In this document: positions 8,192 to 16,684 of the stretch, one piece after another
Layout: each line of letters starts with the position of its first letter
Position numbering within the stretch: position 1 is the stretch's first letter
Assembly (NCBI RefSeq): GCF_016900045.1
Contig: NZ_JACSNP010000018.1
Location: forward strand, 1 to 34,205
DNA length: 34,205 nt
Origin: Fusobacterium mortiferum
GTDB lineage: Bacteria; Fusobacteriota; Fusobacteriia; Fusobacteriales; Fusobacteriaceae
Reading direction: 5' to 3'
Program-made: the position numbers and the translations under genes
The notes under the pieces: model-generated
The model's input: only the letters and a program-made list of their open reading frames with translations
The model's database searches: none
What the model was told of the DNA's origin: nothing

Positions 8192-11129
8192 TTAAAAACT
8201 CCTCAATTGTTCCATCATACTCTATGATATCCTCTTTCTTCTGATATCTTATTATCTCTTTTTGAATTAAATCTAGAAGTTTTTCAAAATTCATCTTATC
8301 ATTATGAAATTTTATGTCGCTCTCATTTTTTCCCTTAATTTCAATAGCTCTTTTTACCCCTAATTTTCTAGCTCTAAATTTTAAAGCTATATACTTGAAA
8401 AAACCTTGAGCTTCTATAGGCATCTTTCCAAATCTATCTATCAACTCATCTTTTATCTCTTGAAGTTCGCTCTCTCTTTTTATATCAGCTACTCTTCTAT
8501 AGATTTTTATTTTCTCACTCTTTTCTATATAACTCTCTGGAATAAATGCAGGATAGTTTACCTTTATCTCAATATCCTCTAAGTCCTCTTCAAACTCTCC
8601 CTTTATCTTCTCTATCTCCTCTTGAAGCATCTTCATATACAGAGTATATCCAAAAGTTTCTAAGGCTCCATGCTGTTTCTCTCCAAGAATCTCTCCAGCC
8701 CCTCTTATTCTCATATCTTCCATAGAGAGCTGAAGTCCTCCTCCACCTGTTTCCTCCAACATTTTGATAGAATCCTCTCTATCCTTAGCCTTTTTACTCT
8801 GATACTCCTTAGTCAGAAGATAACAGTAACTCTGTCTATTTCCTCTTCCAACTCTTCCCCTCAACTGGTAAATCTGTGAAAGTCCCAATTTATCTGCTCT
8901 ATCTATAATCATAGTATTAGCATTCTCTATATCAATTCCATTTTCTATAATAGTAGTTGCAAGAAGTACATCTATCTCTCCATTTTCAAACTCTTTTATT
9001 CTCTCTTTTATCTCCTTTGGTAACATCTTCCCATGTACAAAACCTATTTTTAAATACTCTGGAAGTATTCCCTTCAACTCATAAACCTTTTTTTCAATCC
9101 CTTTTACTGAATTGAAGATATAGAAAACTTGTCCCTCTCTAGCTATCTCTCTCATTATAGCATCTCTTATATTCTTATCTGTTCCCTCTAAAAATATAGT
9201 TTCAATAGGTTTTCTTCCCTCTGGTGGAGTATCAATTACCGAGAGATCTCTTATCCCTAAAAGAGCTAAATTTAGAGTTCTAGGTATAGGTGTTGCAGTC
9301 AATGTAAGCATATCAATCTTATTTCTCAATCTCTTCAGATGCTCCTTTGCCTTTACACCAAATTTTTGCTCCTCATCGATTATCACTAATCCTAAATCCT
9401 TAAATTTAACATCCTCCGATAAGATTCTATGTGTCCCTATAACTATATCTACAGCCCCACTTAAAATATTATCAAGAGTTGTCTTCTGCTCTTTCAAAGA
9501 GGATAATCTACTCAAAAGCTCTATAGTTATTGGATAGTTTTTCATTCTCTCTGTAAATCTTTCATAATGCTGTTGTGCTAAAACAGTAGTTGGTACCATC
9601 ACAACTACCTGTTTTCCCTCAATAGCTGCTTTAAAAGCTGCCCTTATAGCTACCTCTGTCTTTCCAAATCCAACATCACCACACACTACTCTATCCATTA
9701 CTCTAGGAGATTCCATATCTCTTTTTACATCTTCTATAGCCTTCAGTTGCGAAGTAGTCTCTCTATATGGAAATCCCTCTTCAAACTCCTCCTGCCAAAG
9801 AGTATCTGGAGCAAAAATATAACCTGCCTCTAACTCTCTTTTTGCTTGAATCTCTACAATCTCCTTAGCAAATTGAATTAATTCTTCAGTTATCTTCTCT
9901 CTCTTTTTTCTAAATCCTTTTCTACCCAATTTATATATCTCGGGAATCTCCCCAGAATAAGATATATACTTACCTATCTTTCCTATTCCTTCTATTGGAA
10001 CAAAAAGTTTATCCTCATCAGCATACTTTATTTTTAAATAATCATGTCCATCTATAATTTCAACTCCTAGATATATTCCTACTCCATAGTTCTCATGAAT
10101 TATATAATCCCCCTCTTGAATCTCAGAAACATTCTTATATCTTTGGAATCCCCTATCTCTTCTCTCTCTCTTTACTCTTACTCCCTTTAGCTCCCTATCA
10201 GTTAAAACCAGAGTATCTCCATCTCTATATCCTTCAAAAAGAGGGTATCTCTCAAACTCAAAATTCTCCCCTTGAAAAATCTCCCTATATCTTTTCTCTT
10301 CCTCTGAAACTATTTTTACTTTCAATCTTGGGTCTGTACCTAATTTTTTTATGTACTCTACATCTTCGAAACTGTGTAACTCATCATATTCAAACTTAGT
10401 AATCTCTACTTGTTCAGCTACATTAACTAACTCCTGAAATCTCTCTCTTAACTCTACCTCAGCTTCTCCTACATCTTTTAATATTTCACCTAGCTTATAC
10501 TCAAGTAGCTCTCTATTTTCCATGAATATATGTACATTATCTAACTTTCCTAGAAGTGAAAAAAGAGTTTTTCTCTCCTCATTATTACTGTTTATATACA
10601 TATCTATACTGCTCTTTTTCTCAATACTTTTTTGAGTCTCTATATCAAAGTAGGTAACTCTTTCAATCTCATCTCCAAAACTGAACTCTATTCTCACTGG
10701 ATACTCACTATTTTTAGGAAAAATATCAAAGATATCTCCCCTTATACTAAATTGGTTTCTATCTTCAACCATATAGTTTCTTGTATATCCATTTCTTTCT
10801 AGCTCCTCTTCTAAAGTTTTGGCATCTATATTTTTTCCAATCTCTATACGAAATCTTTTTCCCTCTAAAAAATAATCTCTCAATACAGCATCTAAAGAGG
10901 TCAAAATTATAAATTTATCTCCAGATTTTAAAATCTCTAAAAGATCATAATTATCCTTCTCCAGCTCCTCTTTTATCTGGCTACTCTCTAACTTTAAAAG
11001 CTTTCCACCATATATGTCCTCTAATACGTTGTAATAATCCTCTATATTCTTATTTGAAGAACATAGATACAAGATATTTCCCTTTAATTCCTTTAATAAA
11101 AAAGGGATTTTCCCTCTATATTCTACCAT
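8175..11129 (-). CDS. mfd: Transcription-repair coupling factor Mfd, short N-terminal version
   Basis: Mfd removes RNA polymerase stalled at lesions and recruits UvrA. The 984-residue protein has the RNA polymerase interaction module (YIIHENYGVGIYLGV...YLKIKYADEDKLFVPIE), then superfamily 2 translocase motifs: Walker A GDVGFGKTE, DEEQKFG, TLTATPIPRTLNLAL, and the RGRVGRG helicase motif VI followed by the TRG-type and C-terminal domain. It is about 160-190 residues shorter than E. coli or Bacillus Mfd; the shortening is in the N-terminal UvrB-like region. The ATG at 11129 follows GGAGGAGAAA; a TTG at 11141 is less likely. Residues 177-184 are encoded by a 20-bp repeat. The promoter is at 11160-11188. 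Confidence 0.94.
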   Translation of the reverse strand: MVEYRGKIPFLLKELKGNILYLCSSNKNIEDYYNVLEDIYGGKLLKLESSQIKEELEKDNYDLLEILKSGDKFIILTSLDAVLRDYFLEGKRFRIEIGKNIDAKTLEEELERNGYTRNYMVEDRNQFSIRGDIFDIFPKNSEYPVRIEFSFGDEIERVTYFDIETQKSIEKKSSIDMYINSNNEERKTLFSLLGKLDNVHIFMENRELLEYKLGEILKDVGEAEVELRERFQELVNVAEQVEITKFEYDELHSFEDVEYIKKLGTDPRLKVKIVSEEEKRYREIFQGENFEFERYPLFEGYRDGDTLVLTDRELKGVRVKRERRDRGFQRYKNVSEIQEGDYIIHENYGVGIYLGVEIIDGHDYLKIKYADEDKLFVPIEGIGKIGKYISYSGEIPEIYKLGRKGFRKKREKITEELIQFAKEIVEIQAKRELEAGYIFAPDTLWQEEFEEGFPYRETTSQLKAIEDVKRDMESPRVMDRVVCGDVGFGKTEVAIRAAFKAAIEGKQVVVMVPTTVLAQQHYERFTERMKNYPITIELLSRLSSLKEQKTTLDNILSGAVDIVIGTHRILSEDVKFKDLGLVIIDEEQKFGVKAKEHLKRLRNKIDMLTLTATPIPRTLNLALLGIRDLSVIDTPPEGRKPIETIFLEGTDKNIRDAIMREIAREGQVFYIFNSVKGIEKKVYELKGILPEYLKIGFVHGKMLPKEIKERIKEFENGEIDVLLATTIIENGIDIENANTMIIDRADKLGLSQIYQLRGRVGRGNRQSYCYLLTKEYQSKKAKDREDSIKMLEETGGGGLQLSMEDMRIRGAGEILGEKQHGALETFGYTLYMKMLQEEIEKIKGEFEEDLEDIEIKVNYPAFIPESYIEKSEKIKIYRRVADIKRESELQEIKDELIDRFGKMPIEAQGFFKYIALKFRARKLGVKRAIEIKGKNESDIKFHNDKMNFEKLLDLIQKEIIRYQKKEDIIEYDGTIEEFLNVYEQ
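10582..10601 (-). repeat. Dispersed 20-bp repeat inside the mfd coding sequence
   Basis: Minus strand reads ATGTATATAAACAGTAATAA, in frame with mfd, and encodes Met-Tyr-Ile-Asn-Ser-Asn-Asn (Mfd residues 177-183). It differs from the copy at 8172 at one position. Confidence 0.75.
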
Positions 11130-11159
11130 TTTCTCCTCCAAATTTTTTAATATAACTAC

Positions 11160-11188
11160 ATTTTACCCTTTATTTTATAACTTTGCAA
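11160..11188 (-). promoter_or_regulatory. Promoter of the mfd operon
   Basis: On the minus strand TTGCAA (11183-11188) and TAAAAT (11160-11165) are separated by 17 bases, 31 bases upstream of the mfd ATG. It sits just beyond the terminator of the serine dehydratase operon, so the two leftward units are separately transcribed. Confidence 0.6.
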
Positions 11189-11205
11189 AAATATATTTTA
11201 ACTAA

Positions 11206-11263
11206 ATCCAAAAAATAAGAGAGAGGAGAAAATTTTACTCTGAGTAAAACTCTCTTCCTCTCT
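11206..11263 (-). terminator. Terminator of the serine dehydratase operon
   Basis: A long hairpin with outer stem AGAGAGG/CCTCTCT (11220-11226, 11257-11263) and inner stem TTTTACTC/GAGTAAAA (11233-11249). On the minus strand it is followed by CTTATTTTTT. Direction fits the leftward operon ending at 11324. Confidence 0.8.
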
Positions 11264-11303
11264 AACATATTAATTTATTTCTTAAAACACTATATCTTGT
11301 ATT

Positions 11304-11323
11304 TTATTATTGTCTATATACAA
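11304..11323 (-). repeat. Dispersed 20-bp repeat abutting the sdaA stop codon
   Basis: Minus strand reads TTGTATATAGACAATAATAA. It begins at the base right after the sdaA stop codon (11324-11326), in the same sense as the gene. Confidence 0.75.
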
Positions 11324-12547
11324 TTAGTTGATAGTTTCATCTTTTAAAAACTTATCATAGTATTTTGCTAATCCACCTGTTGAAGTTTCCTTATAAGCTG
11401 AACACATGTCTATTCCAGTCTCTTTCATAGTTTGTACAACTTGGTCAAAACTGATTGTATGCTCTCCATTTGTTGCTAATGCATAGTCTGCTGTATTTAA
11501 TGATCTTACTGCAACTATTGCATTTCTCTCTATACAAGGTATTTGTACATATCCTCCAACTGGGTCACAAGTCATTCCAAGGTGGTGCTCCATTCCCATC
11601 TCAGCTGCATACTCTATCTGTTCAGTTGTTCCACCTAGGATATATACTGCCATTCCAGCTGCCATTGAACATGCTGCTCCTATCTCAGCTTGACATCCTC
11701 CTTCAGCTCCAGATATAGTTGCATTTTCCTTGATAAGGTTTCCTATTAGTCCTGCTACTGCTAAAGCTCTTAAAGAAGTTGTTTCATCTAATTCATACTC
11801 TTCAATTAAAGCTCTTAATAATCCAGGAATTACTCCAGCAGCTCCACATGTCGGTGCTGTTACTATTGTTCCTGCACTACTGTTCTCTTCTGAAACCGCT
11901 AATGCATAAGCAAATATCTTTTTAGTTATTACTAAGTAGTTTCTCTTTTTATCTATCTTATCATATATCTCTTTTGCTCTTCTTGGATATCTTAATTTTC
12001 CTGGAAGTACTCCATCCTTTCTGATACCTCTATCTACAGCAGCATTCATTGTATCTAGAATATCTTTTAAATGATCCCAGATACCTGGTCCTTCACAATA
12101 CTCTACATACTCCCAAAGTTCTTTATTATTCTCTTTACACCATGCCATAATATCATCCATCTTAGTTAAATTATAGCATTGTCCAGCTCCACTTCTCTTA
12201 TCAGTAAGCTCTTTTATTGTTCCTCCACCTACTGAGAATACTAACCAATCCTTTATAACATTTCCAGCTTCATCTAAAGCAAAGAATTTCATTCCATTAG
12301 TATGATACTCATGTATAAAATCTGGCATCCAAACGATCTCAGTTTTTTTAGGTTTTAAAGTCTCTTCTATTATCCAATCTGTTAAATGTCCCTTACCAGT
12401 TGCAGCTAAACTTCCATAAAGTTCAACTTTGTAAGATGCTGCATTTTCTGTTTCAGCTTTAAATTTCTTTGCAGCTCTTTCTGGTCCCATTGTGTGCGAA
12501 CTAGATGGTCCACACCCGATTTTAAATAATTCTCTTAAGCTATCCAT
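11324..12547 (-). CDS. sdaA: L-serine ammonia-lyase (iron-sulfur serine dehydratase), single chain
   Basis: Converts L-serine to pyruvate and ammonia using a [4Fe-4S] cluster, an energy-yielding step in amino-acid-fermenting anaerobes. The 407-residue chain carries the beta-domain start GPSSSHTMGPERAA (residues 13-26) and the alpha-domain motifs TAPTCGAAGVIPG, ISGAEGGCQAEIGAACSMAAG and HHLGMTCDPVGGYVQIPCIERNA with the cluster cysteines. It is slightly shorter than E. coli SdaA (about 454), mostly in the region between beta and alpha parts. The start overlaps the upstream permease stop by one base, so the two are translationally coupled, which points to serine import and breakdown as a unit. 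Probably controlled by the divergent XRE-cupin regulator. Confidence 0.94.
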   Translation of the reverse strand: MDSLRELFKIGCGPSSSHTMGPERAAKKFKAETENAASYKVELYGSLAATGKGHLTDWIIEETLKPKKTEIVWMPDFIHEYHTNGMKFFALDEAGNVIKDWLVFSVGGGTIKELTDKRSGAGQCYNLTKMDDIMAWCKENNKELWEYVEYCEGPGIWDHLKDILDTMNAAVDRGIRKDGVLPGKLRYPRRAKEIYDKIDKKRNYLVITKKIFAYALAVSEENSSAGTIVTAPTCGAAGVIPGLLRALIEEYELDETTSLRALAVAGLIGNLIKENATISGAEGGCQAEIGAACSMAAGMAVYILGGTTEQIEYAAEMGMEHHLGMTCDPVGGYVQIPCIERNAIVAVRSLNTADYALATNGEHTISFDQVVQTMKETGIDMCSAYKETSTGGLAKYYDKFLKDETIN

Positions 12548-13566
12548 TAATTTTTACCTCTTATCTCTTCTACTGTTTTTATCTTATAATTTTTAAATAT
12601 TATTGATCCTAATAATCCAGCAAATGCCCCTGACGCAGCACACATTAATGCAACTTTTGTAACAGTCATAGCATCATTAAATCCGTACATTACCATTAAT
12701 CCAGCTATTGGAGTAGCTGTTCCTGTAGCATTGTTTACAAGTCCATACATTGCTACTACAACACCTGCTAATGCTCCTCCTATAAAGTTTGTTACATATA
12801 TTGGAACTGGGTTAGCTGAAATTACATCTGCTTGTGTTAGTGGCTCTATTGCTACTGCTATAGTTGTTTTTCTATCTCCAAATCCCATTCTATGGAAGAA
12901 AATTCCATTCATAAAAGATGATCCCATTACTGATAATGCTCCTATTGCCATTGGAACACCTGTTAATCCCATCATAGCTGTAAGTGCCATTGATGATAAT
13001 GGTGCTGTTGCTACTACAGTGATTACTCCTCCTAAAATAATTCCCATTAATATTGGACTTGAATGAGAAGCTGACTCAAGAATTCCACCTATATTTAATA
13101 GAGTTGAATTTACTATAGGGTTAGATACTGACGCTATAAGTCTTGCTAATGGTGCTATGAAACAGATTACAAAAATTAAATCTAATCCTTGTGGAACTTT
13201 TTCCTCTACTTTTGGAATAATAAAAGATAATATATAACCAGCTAAAAATCCTGGTAATATTCCAAATCCTGCTACTGATACACCAACTAAAACTGCATAA
13301 GTGGGATTAACTCCTAAAGCTATTGGAACTAAAATAGCTGATGCAACTCCTCCCATTGAACCTGCTGCTTTACCTACTTCTCCTAAGAAAGGAATTCCGA
13401 TAAGATCTCCTCCAACATATAATTGGAAAGCCTCTACTAGGAAACTTGCCGTTGCTGCTCCTGCTAATGCTCCCATTGCTTTCATACCCTTAGGTGCTTT
13501 CATACTAAATAGTGAGAATCCACCTAAAACAACAAATAATAAAATTACTCCTTTGATAACATCCAT
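12547..13566 (-). CDS. PTS EIIC-like (PTS_EIIC_2 type) membrane permease, putative serine transporter
   Basis: A 339-residue polytopic membrane protein, glycine- and alanine-rich, with about 9-10 hydrophobic segments. It resembles the stand-alone 'PTS sugar transporter subunit IIC' family (PF13303 type) by segments such as GVNPTYAVLVGVSVAGFGILPGFLAGY and SVMGSSFMNGIFFHRMGFGDRKTTIAVAIEPLTQADVI. No EIIA or EIIB gene is present nearby, so PTS phosphorylation is doubtful. Its stop overlaps the sdaA start (TAATG). Coupling to serine dehydratase makes serine, or a closely related amino acid, the likely substrate; this is inference from context. A GGAGAAAA site precedes the ATG at 13566. Confidence 0.72.
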   Translation of the reverse strand: MDVIKGVILLFVVLGGFSLFSMKAPKGMKAMGALAGAATASFLVEAFQLYVGGDLIGIPFLGEVGKAAGSMGGVASAILVPIALGVNPTYAVLVGVSVAGFGILPGFLAGYILSFIIPKVEEKVPQGLDLIFVICFIAPLARLIASVSNPIVNSTLLNIGGILESASHSSPILMGIILGGVITVVATAPLSSMALTAMMGLTGVPMAIGALSVMGSSFMNGIFFHRMGFGDRKTTIAVAIEPLTQADVISANPVPIYVTNFIGGALAGVVVAMYGLVNNATGTATPIAGLMVMYGFNDAMTVTKVALMCAASGAFAGLLGSIIFKNYKIKTVEEIRGKN

Positions 13567-13617
13567 TCTTTTTTCTCCTTTTGTTAAATTTTACTTAATT
13601 TATTTTCAGTTTATATT

Positions 13618-13653
13618 AACAACATATTCCGTTCTTTTTACGAATATTATTGT
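13618..13653. promoter_or_regulatory. Imperfect inverted repeat in the divergent permease/XRE intergenic region, candidate operator
   Basis: Arms AACAA-ATATTC and GAATAT-TTGTT, each with a short interruption, face each other across about 11 bases, roughly 52-87 bases upstream of the permease start. The rest of the 13567-13984 gap is very AT-rich and holds the regulator promoter; I saw no gene in it. Linking the dyad to the XRE-cupin regulator is inference. Confidence 0.33.
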
Positions 13654-13909
13654 TATTTTAAATACAAGGAAAAGTATAACATACAGAATAGAATATTTCA
13701 AGATTTTTTTCACTTTAATGAAATTTATTATTCTTCAAATTACGATTTATTGCTACTTCCACAACTATAAATATTTTATTTATATTTTAATTTTATTATA
13801 TTAATCATTATTTTATTTTTTTATTTCATTATACTAGATTTATATTTTTTTGAAATTTTTTCATATAATAAAACACATTTTTAAATTTTTATCACTATAT
13901 TTTATTGAA

Positions 13910-13938
13910 TTTACAATATATAATATTTATGGTATAAT
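13910..13938 (+). promoter_or_regulatory. Promoter of the XRE-cupin regulator gene
   Basis: TTTACA (13910-13915) and TATAAT (13933-13938) are 17 bases apart, with an extended TGG before the -10 box. It lies 46 bases before the chosen start codon. TTTATG/CATAAA flank the -10 region (13926-13953) and could allow autoregulation. Confidence 0.7.
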
Positions 13939-13984
13939 CATATAAATCATAAATATAAATTTTCTTATGGAGGAACAGGAATTA

Positions 13985-14518
13985 ATGAAACTAGGGGAAA
14001 AAATTAAAACGATTAGAAAAAACAAAGATTATACTTTAAAACAACTATCTGAGATTACTGGTCTTTCAATAGGGTTCTTAAGTAATATTGAAAGGGATCT
14101 AAATAGCCCTTCTATCAATAATCTTCAACAAATTTGTTCAGCTTTAGGAATAAATCTTATGGAAATTTTAGATGAAGAGATCGCTACTAATCCTATAACT
14201 AGAGCTGCAGAAAGAGAAGAGATATTAAAAAATATTGAAACTAACGTTAAAGTAGAAAGTCTTTTAAATAGAAAAGCAAGCCTTAATGGTATTGCTATAA
14301 CTATTTCCGAAGAAAACTCTTTTAGTGATATGTCATGGGGGCATGGATATGATGAGATTGGAATTGTTGTTAAAGGTGAACTTGAAATTGAGCTAGATAA
14401 GACTCTTTATCATCTTTATGAAGGTGATTCCATATTTATCAAACAAAATACACCTCATAGATATAGAAATCCTGGTTTTAATTCATCTATTGTATACTGG
14501 GTTTCTAGCAAAAAATAA
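13985..14518 (+). CDS. XRE-family regulator with C-terminal cupin domain
   Basis: Predicted 177-residue regulator with an N-terminal helix-turn-helix of the XRE/Cro type (LGEKIKTIRKNKDYTLKQLSEITGLSIGFLSNIERDLNSPSINNLQQICSALGI) and a C-terminal cupin (HGYDEIGIVVKGELEIELDKTLYHLYEGDSIFIKQNTPHRYRNPG). Such proteins usually sense a small metabolite through the cupin and control an adjacent catabolic operon. It is divergent from the permease-sdaA operon, so control of serine use is the natural guess. I use the ATG at 13985 with AGGA just upstream; the ATG at 13967 has no ribosome site and overlaps a GGAGG. Confidence 0.9.
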   Translation: MKLGEKIKTIRKNKDYTLKQLSEITGLSIGFLSNIERDLNSPSINNLQQICSALGINLMEILDEEIATNPITRAAEREEILKNIETNVKVESLLNRKASLNGIAITISEENSFSDMSWGHGYDEIGIVVKGELEIELDKTLYHLYEGDSIFIKQNTPHRYRNPGFNSSIVYWVSSKK

Positions 14519-14527
14519 TTATTAAAG

Positions 14528-14561
14528 AAGGGCTCTTACGCAATGTATTGTGCCCTTTTTT
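14528..14561 (+). terminator. Intrinsic terminator after the XRE-cupin gene
   Basis: AAGGGC (14528-14533) pairs with GCCCTT (14552-14557), with an inner CAAT/ATTG pairing, followed by a T run. It ends the rightward regulator gene. Confidence 0.75.
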
Positions 14562-14587
14562 ACTAAAAAAATATTTTTAAAATATAT

Positions 14588-14607
14588 TTATTACTATTTA
14601 TATACAT
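14588..14607 (-). repeat. Dispersed 20-bp repeat between the regulator and the initiator gene
   Basis: Minus strand reads ATGTATATAAATAGTAATAA. It lies in the 287-base gap 14519-14805, which also holds two terminators and a second repeat copy but no gene. Confidence 0.7.
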
Positions 14608-14716
14608 ATTAATAATCTCTATAGCTTCTTTACTCTCTTTTATCAACTATACACTCCTTAAAATTTTATTTAGATTGAACAGTAAGTGGTTATCAATTTT
14701 TATAATATACAAAATA

Positions 14717-14763
14717 AAAAAGTTTTATCACTACTCTTACTTTCTGTAGCAATAAAACTTTTT
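14717..14763 (-). terminator. Terminator of the replication initiator gene
   Basis: A 12-bp stem AAAAAGTTTTAT / ATAAAACTTTTT with an inner CTAC/GTAG pairing. Read leftward it ends in a T run. It lies 43 bases after the initiator stop codon. Confidence 0.75.
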
Positions 14764-14782
14764 AATATATTTATATATTTTT

Positions 14783-14802
14783 ATGTATATGGACAGTAAT
14801 AT
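14783..14802 (+). repeat. Dispersed 20-bp repeat just beyond the initiator gene stop
   Basis: Plus strand reads ATGTATATGGACAGTAATAT, three bases from the initiator stop codon and antisense to that gene. Confidence 0.75.
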
Positions 14803-14805
14803 TTT

Positions 14806-16599
14806 TTAATTTTCTTCCTTTTCCTCTTTCATTACTCTCTCTATGTAATCCTTAATAGCACCTATATAAATCGCTCTTGTTTTCTCCTTCATTGCAAGTA
14901 AGAAATTGATATCTACGCCCATCTCTTTAGAACACAATTCTAAAGCTTTTTCTTCTATTTTTAATTTTTCATACTCATCATAACTTTCAAACTCTTTTAT
15001 CATATCTCTAGGAATATTTGTCTCTTCAGCTAAATCTTTAATATTATTTAGAACAGGTTTTTTTACAGCTTTTCTAGCTTGATTAATTGATTTTTTACTC
15101 TTTAATCCTCTCTCTTTTACAACATTACCAAAAAGTGTTAAATTCTGTTTATTGTTCTCTTTATCTACAGCAGAAAGATTTTTTATAATTCCATTTATGT
15201 ATTGAACTAAGGTTGTTTTTACATTTGTAGTGAGATTTTTATATAAAATATTTAAAATCTCTTTAGTTCTTTCTTCACCATCTTCTCTATAAATCTTCTT
15301 TATTTTAGTATCTGTTCTCTTATCCCAAGCCTTTAAAACATATATATTTCTCTTAGCTTTTTTAATTCTCTCTAAAATCTCCTCAGAAAACTCTATCTCA
15401 TCCTTTTTCTTAGAAACCTTCTTAGTTACTTTTTCCTTTAGAATACTCTCAGGTTTTACCTCGCTAACCTCTATTATCTCAGCATCTTCAATATCTTTTC
15501 TCTTTTGATATCCAATACCTACTTTTTCAGTTTTATTCTCAATATAGCTTGAAACGTGGCAATCTCCATCTTTATCCTTATTAAAAATATACTCTAAATA
15601 ATAAGTATCTTCACTTTTTACATACTCAGCTTTATAATTTAAAATATACTCTAATTCTACTAATACATCAAAAGCTTTCTCAACTCTTTTTAAAACTTGT
15701 TTCAATCTACATAAAATATACTGCTTTACCTCTCCATTTTTATTAGCTCTCTCTGTTACTTGCTCCGTTTTTAGAGGAATTACAGCAGCAAGAGTTCTTA
15801 AATTAATTCTATCTTGTTCCTTATCATATCTTATCTTACTGATATATTTATATATTCTCCCTGCAATTGGATCCTTCGTTAAAATCTCTAAAAGTGATCT
15901 CGAATTATACTTAATATATCTTTTATCCTTTATTTTCTGTCTTATATTTTTATTTAAAGTAACTCTATAAAACTTTTTTCTACCCTTTTCTAATTTTTGA
16001 TAAGTTAATAATTTAAACTCTTCATCTTCAAACTTATAATTTCCCAGTTTTGTATGGTTTGAAACTACGAATTGATACTCTGTATTTTTTAGGTTCTTTA
16101 AAGCCTGCTCAACCTTTGTATAATAGGTTCTATTCATCTTATTTCCTAAAAAATTAACTATAAAATCAGAGATTTCAAATTCAATATAATCATCAGTATC
16201 ATTGATCTCTTTTTTTAACTCATACATTGAAATCAGATAAGTGTATATCTTTTCCTCAAATATAGAGGGCTGAAATACCTTATCTTCACTGTCTTTAGCT
16301 ATCAATGTACATGACATCGTAACTCCTAGATCCTCGAAAGAATACTGAAAGTTAACCCTTTTATTTTGTTTTTGAGGAGTAAAAAAAGGAAATACTATCA
16401 TCTCTACTGGAATATTAATTATATTATCTTTTAAATTTAAAAAATTTCCAGTCTCTTTTATTACAACTTCTTTAACCTCAATATTTGGAACTTCATTTAA
16501 CTTTATCTCAACTTTTTTAATATCTTCAAGCAAAGAACCACTCTTAACAATATTAAAACTATCAATTTCTTCTTGATTTTTCAAGCTTCCCTTTTTCAT
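14806..16599 (-). CDS. Plasmid-type replication initiator protein (RPA/RepA-like), at the place usually held by dnaA
   Basis: A 597-residue, lysine-rich protein. Residues about 60-340 resemble the plasmid 'replication initiator protein A' family (PF10134-like, TrfA-type winged helices): NIPVEMIVFPFFTPQKQNKRVNFQY near the start of the domain, FEISDFIVNFLGNKMNRTYYTKVEQALKNLKNT (152-173 region, DNA-binding winged helix), KKFYRVTLNKNIRQKI, and LTKDPIAGRIYKYISKIRYD. Residues 340-597 are charged and helical, with no family I recognise. There is no Walker A motif, so it is not DnaA. It reads leftward out of an intergenic region with seven direct 20-bp repeats, an iteron arrangement; its promoter overlaps two of them. 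AAGGAG precedes the ATG at 16599. Family call is from motif memory; the chromosomal-initiator role is inference. Alternative: a captured plasmid replicon. Confidence 0.75.
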   Translation of the reverse strand: MKKGSLKNQEEIDSFNIVKSGSLLEDIKKVEIKLNEVPNIEVKEVVIKETGNFLNLKDNIINIPVEMIVFPFFTPQKQNKRVNFQYSFEDLGVTMSCTLIAKDSEDKVFQPSIFEEKIYTYLISMYELKKEINDTDDYIEFEISDFIVNFLGNKMNRTYYTKVEQALKNLKNTEYQFVVSNHTKLGNYKFEDEEFKLLTYQKLEKGRKKFYRVTLNKNIRQKIKDKRYIKYNSRSLLEILTKDPIAGRIYKYISKIRYDKEQDRINLRTLAAVIPLKTEQVTERANKNGEVKQYILCRLKQVLKRVEKAFDVLVELEYILNYKAEYVKSEDTYYLEYIFNKDKDGDCHVSSYIENKTEKVGIGYQKRKDIEDAEIIEVSEVKPESILKEKVTKKVSKKKDEIEFSEEILERIKKAKRNIYVLKAWDKRTDTKIKKIYREDGEERTKEILNILYKNLTTNVKTTLVQYINGIIKNLSAVDKENNKQNLTLFGNVVKERGLKSKKSINQARKAVKKPVLNNIKDLAEETNIPRDMIKEFESYDEYEKLKIEEKALELCSKEMGVDINFLLAMKEKTRAIYIGAIKDYIERVMKEEKEEN

Positions 16600-16655
16600 A
16601 AAGACTCCTTTAGATTGTAAAAATATGCTCTACAAATAAAATGTATATAATCAAT

Positions 16656-16684
16656 AATATACCATTTTTTATACATATTGACAA
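16656..16684 (-). promoter_or_regulatory. Promoter of the initiator gene, overlapping two iterons
   Basis: On the minus strand TTGTCA (16679-16684) and TATATT (16656-16661) are 17 bases apart, with TGG before the -10 box. The -35 box is inside the second iteron and the -10 box overlaps the end of the first, so bound initiator would block RNA polymerase. Confidence 0.68.

Noticed and set aside
13640-13666. ATTATTGTTATTTTAAATACAA, like a reverse repeat copy
   Set aside because: Requires an insertion in the middle; better explained as one arm of the local dyad.
13301-13804. 167-residue frame on the plus strand opposite the EIIC-like gene
   Set aside because: Shadow of the permease gene; proline/isoleucine-rich antisense composition and no ribosome site.
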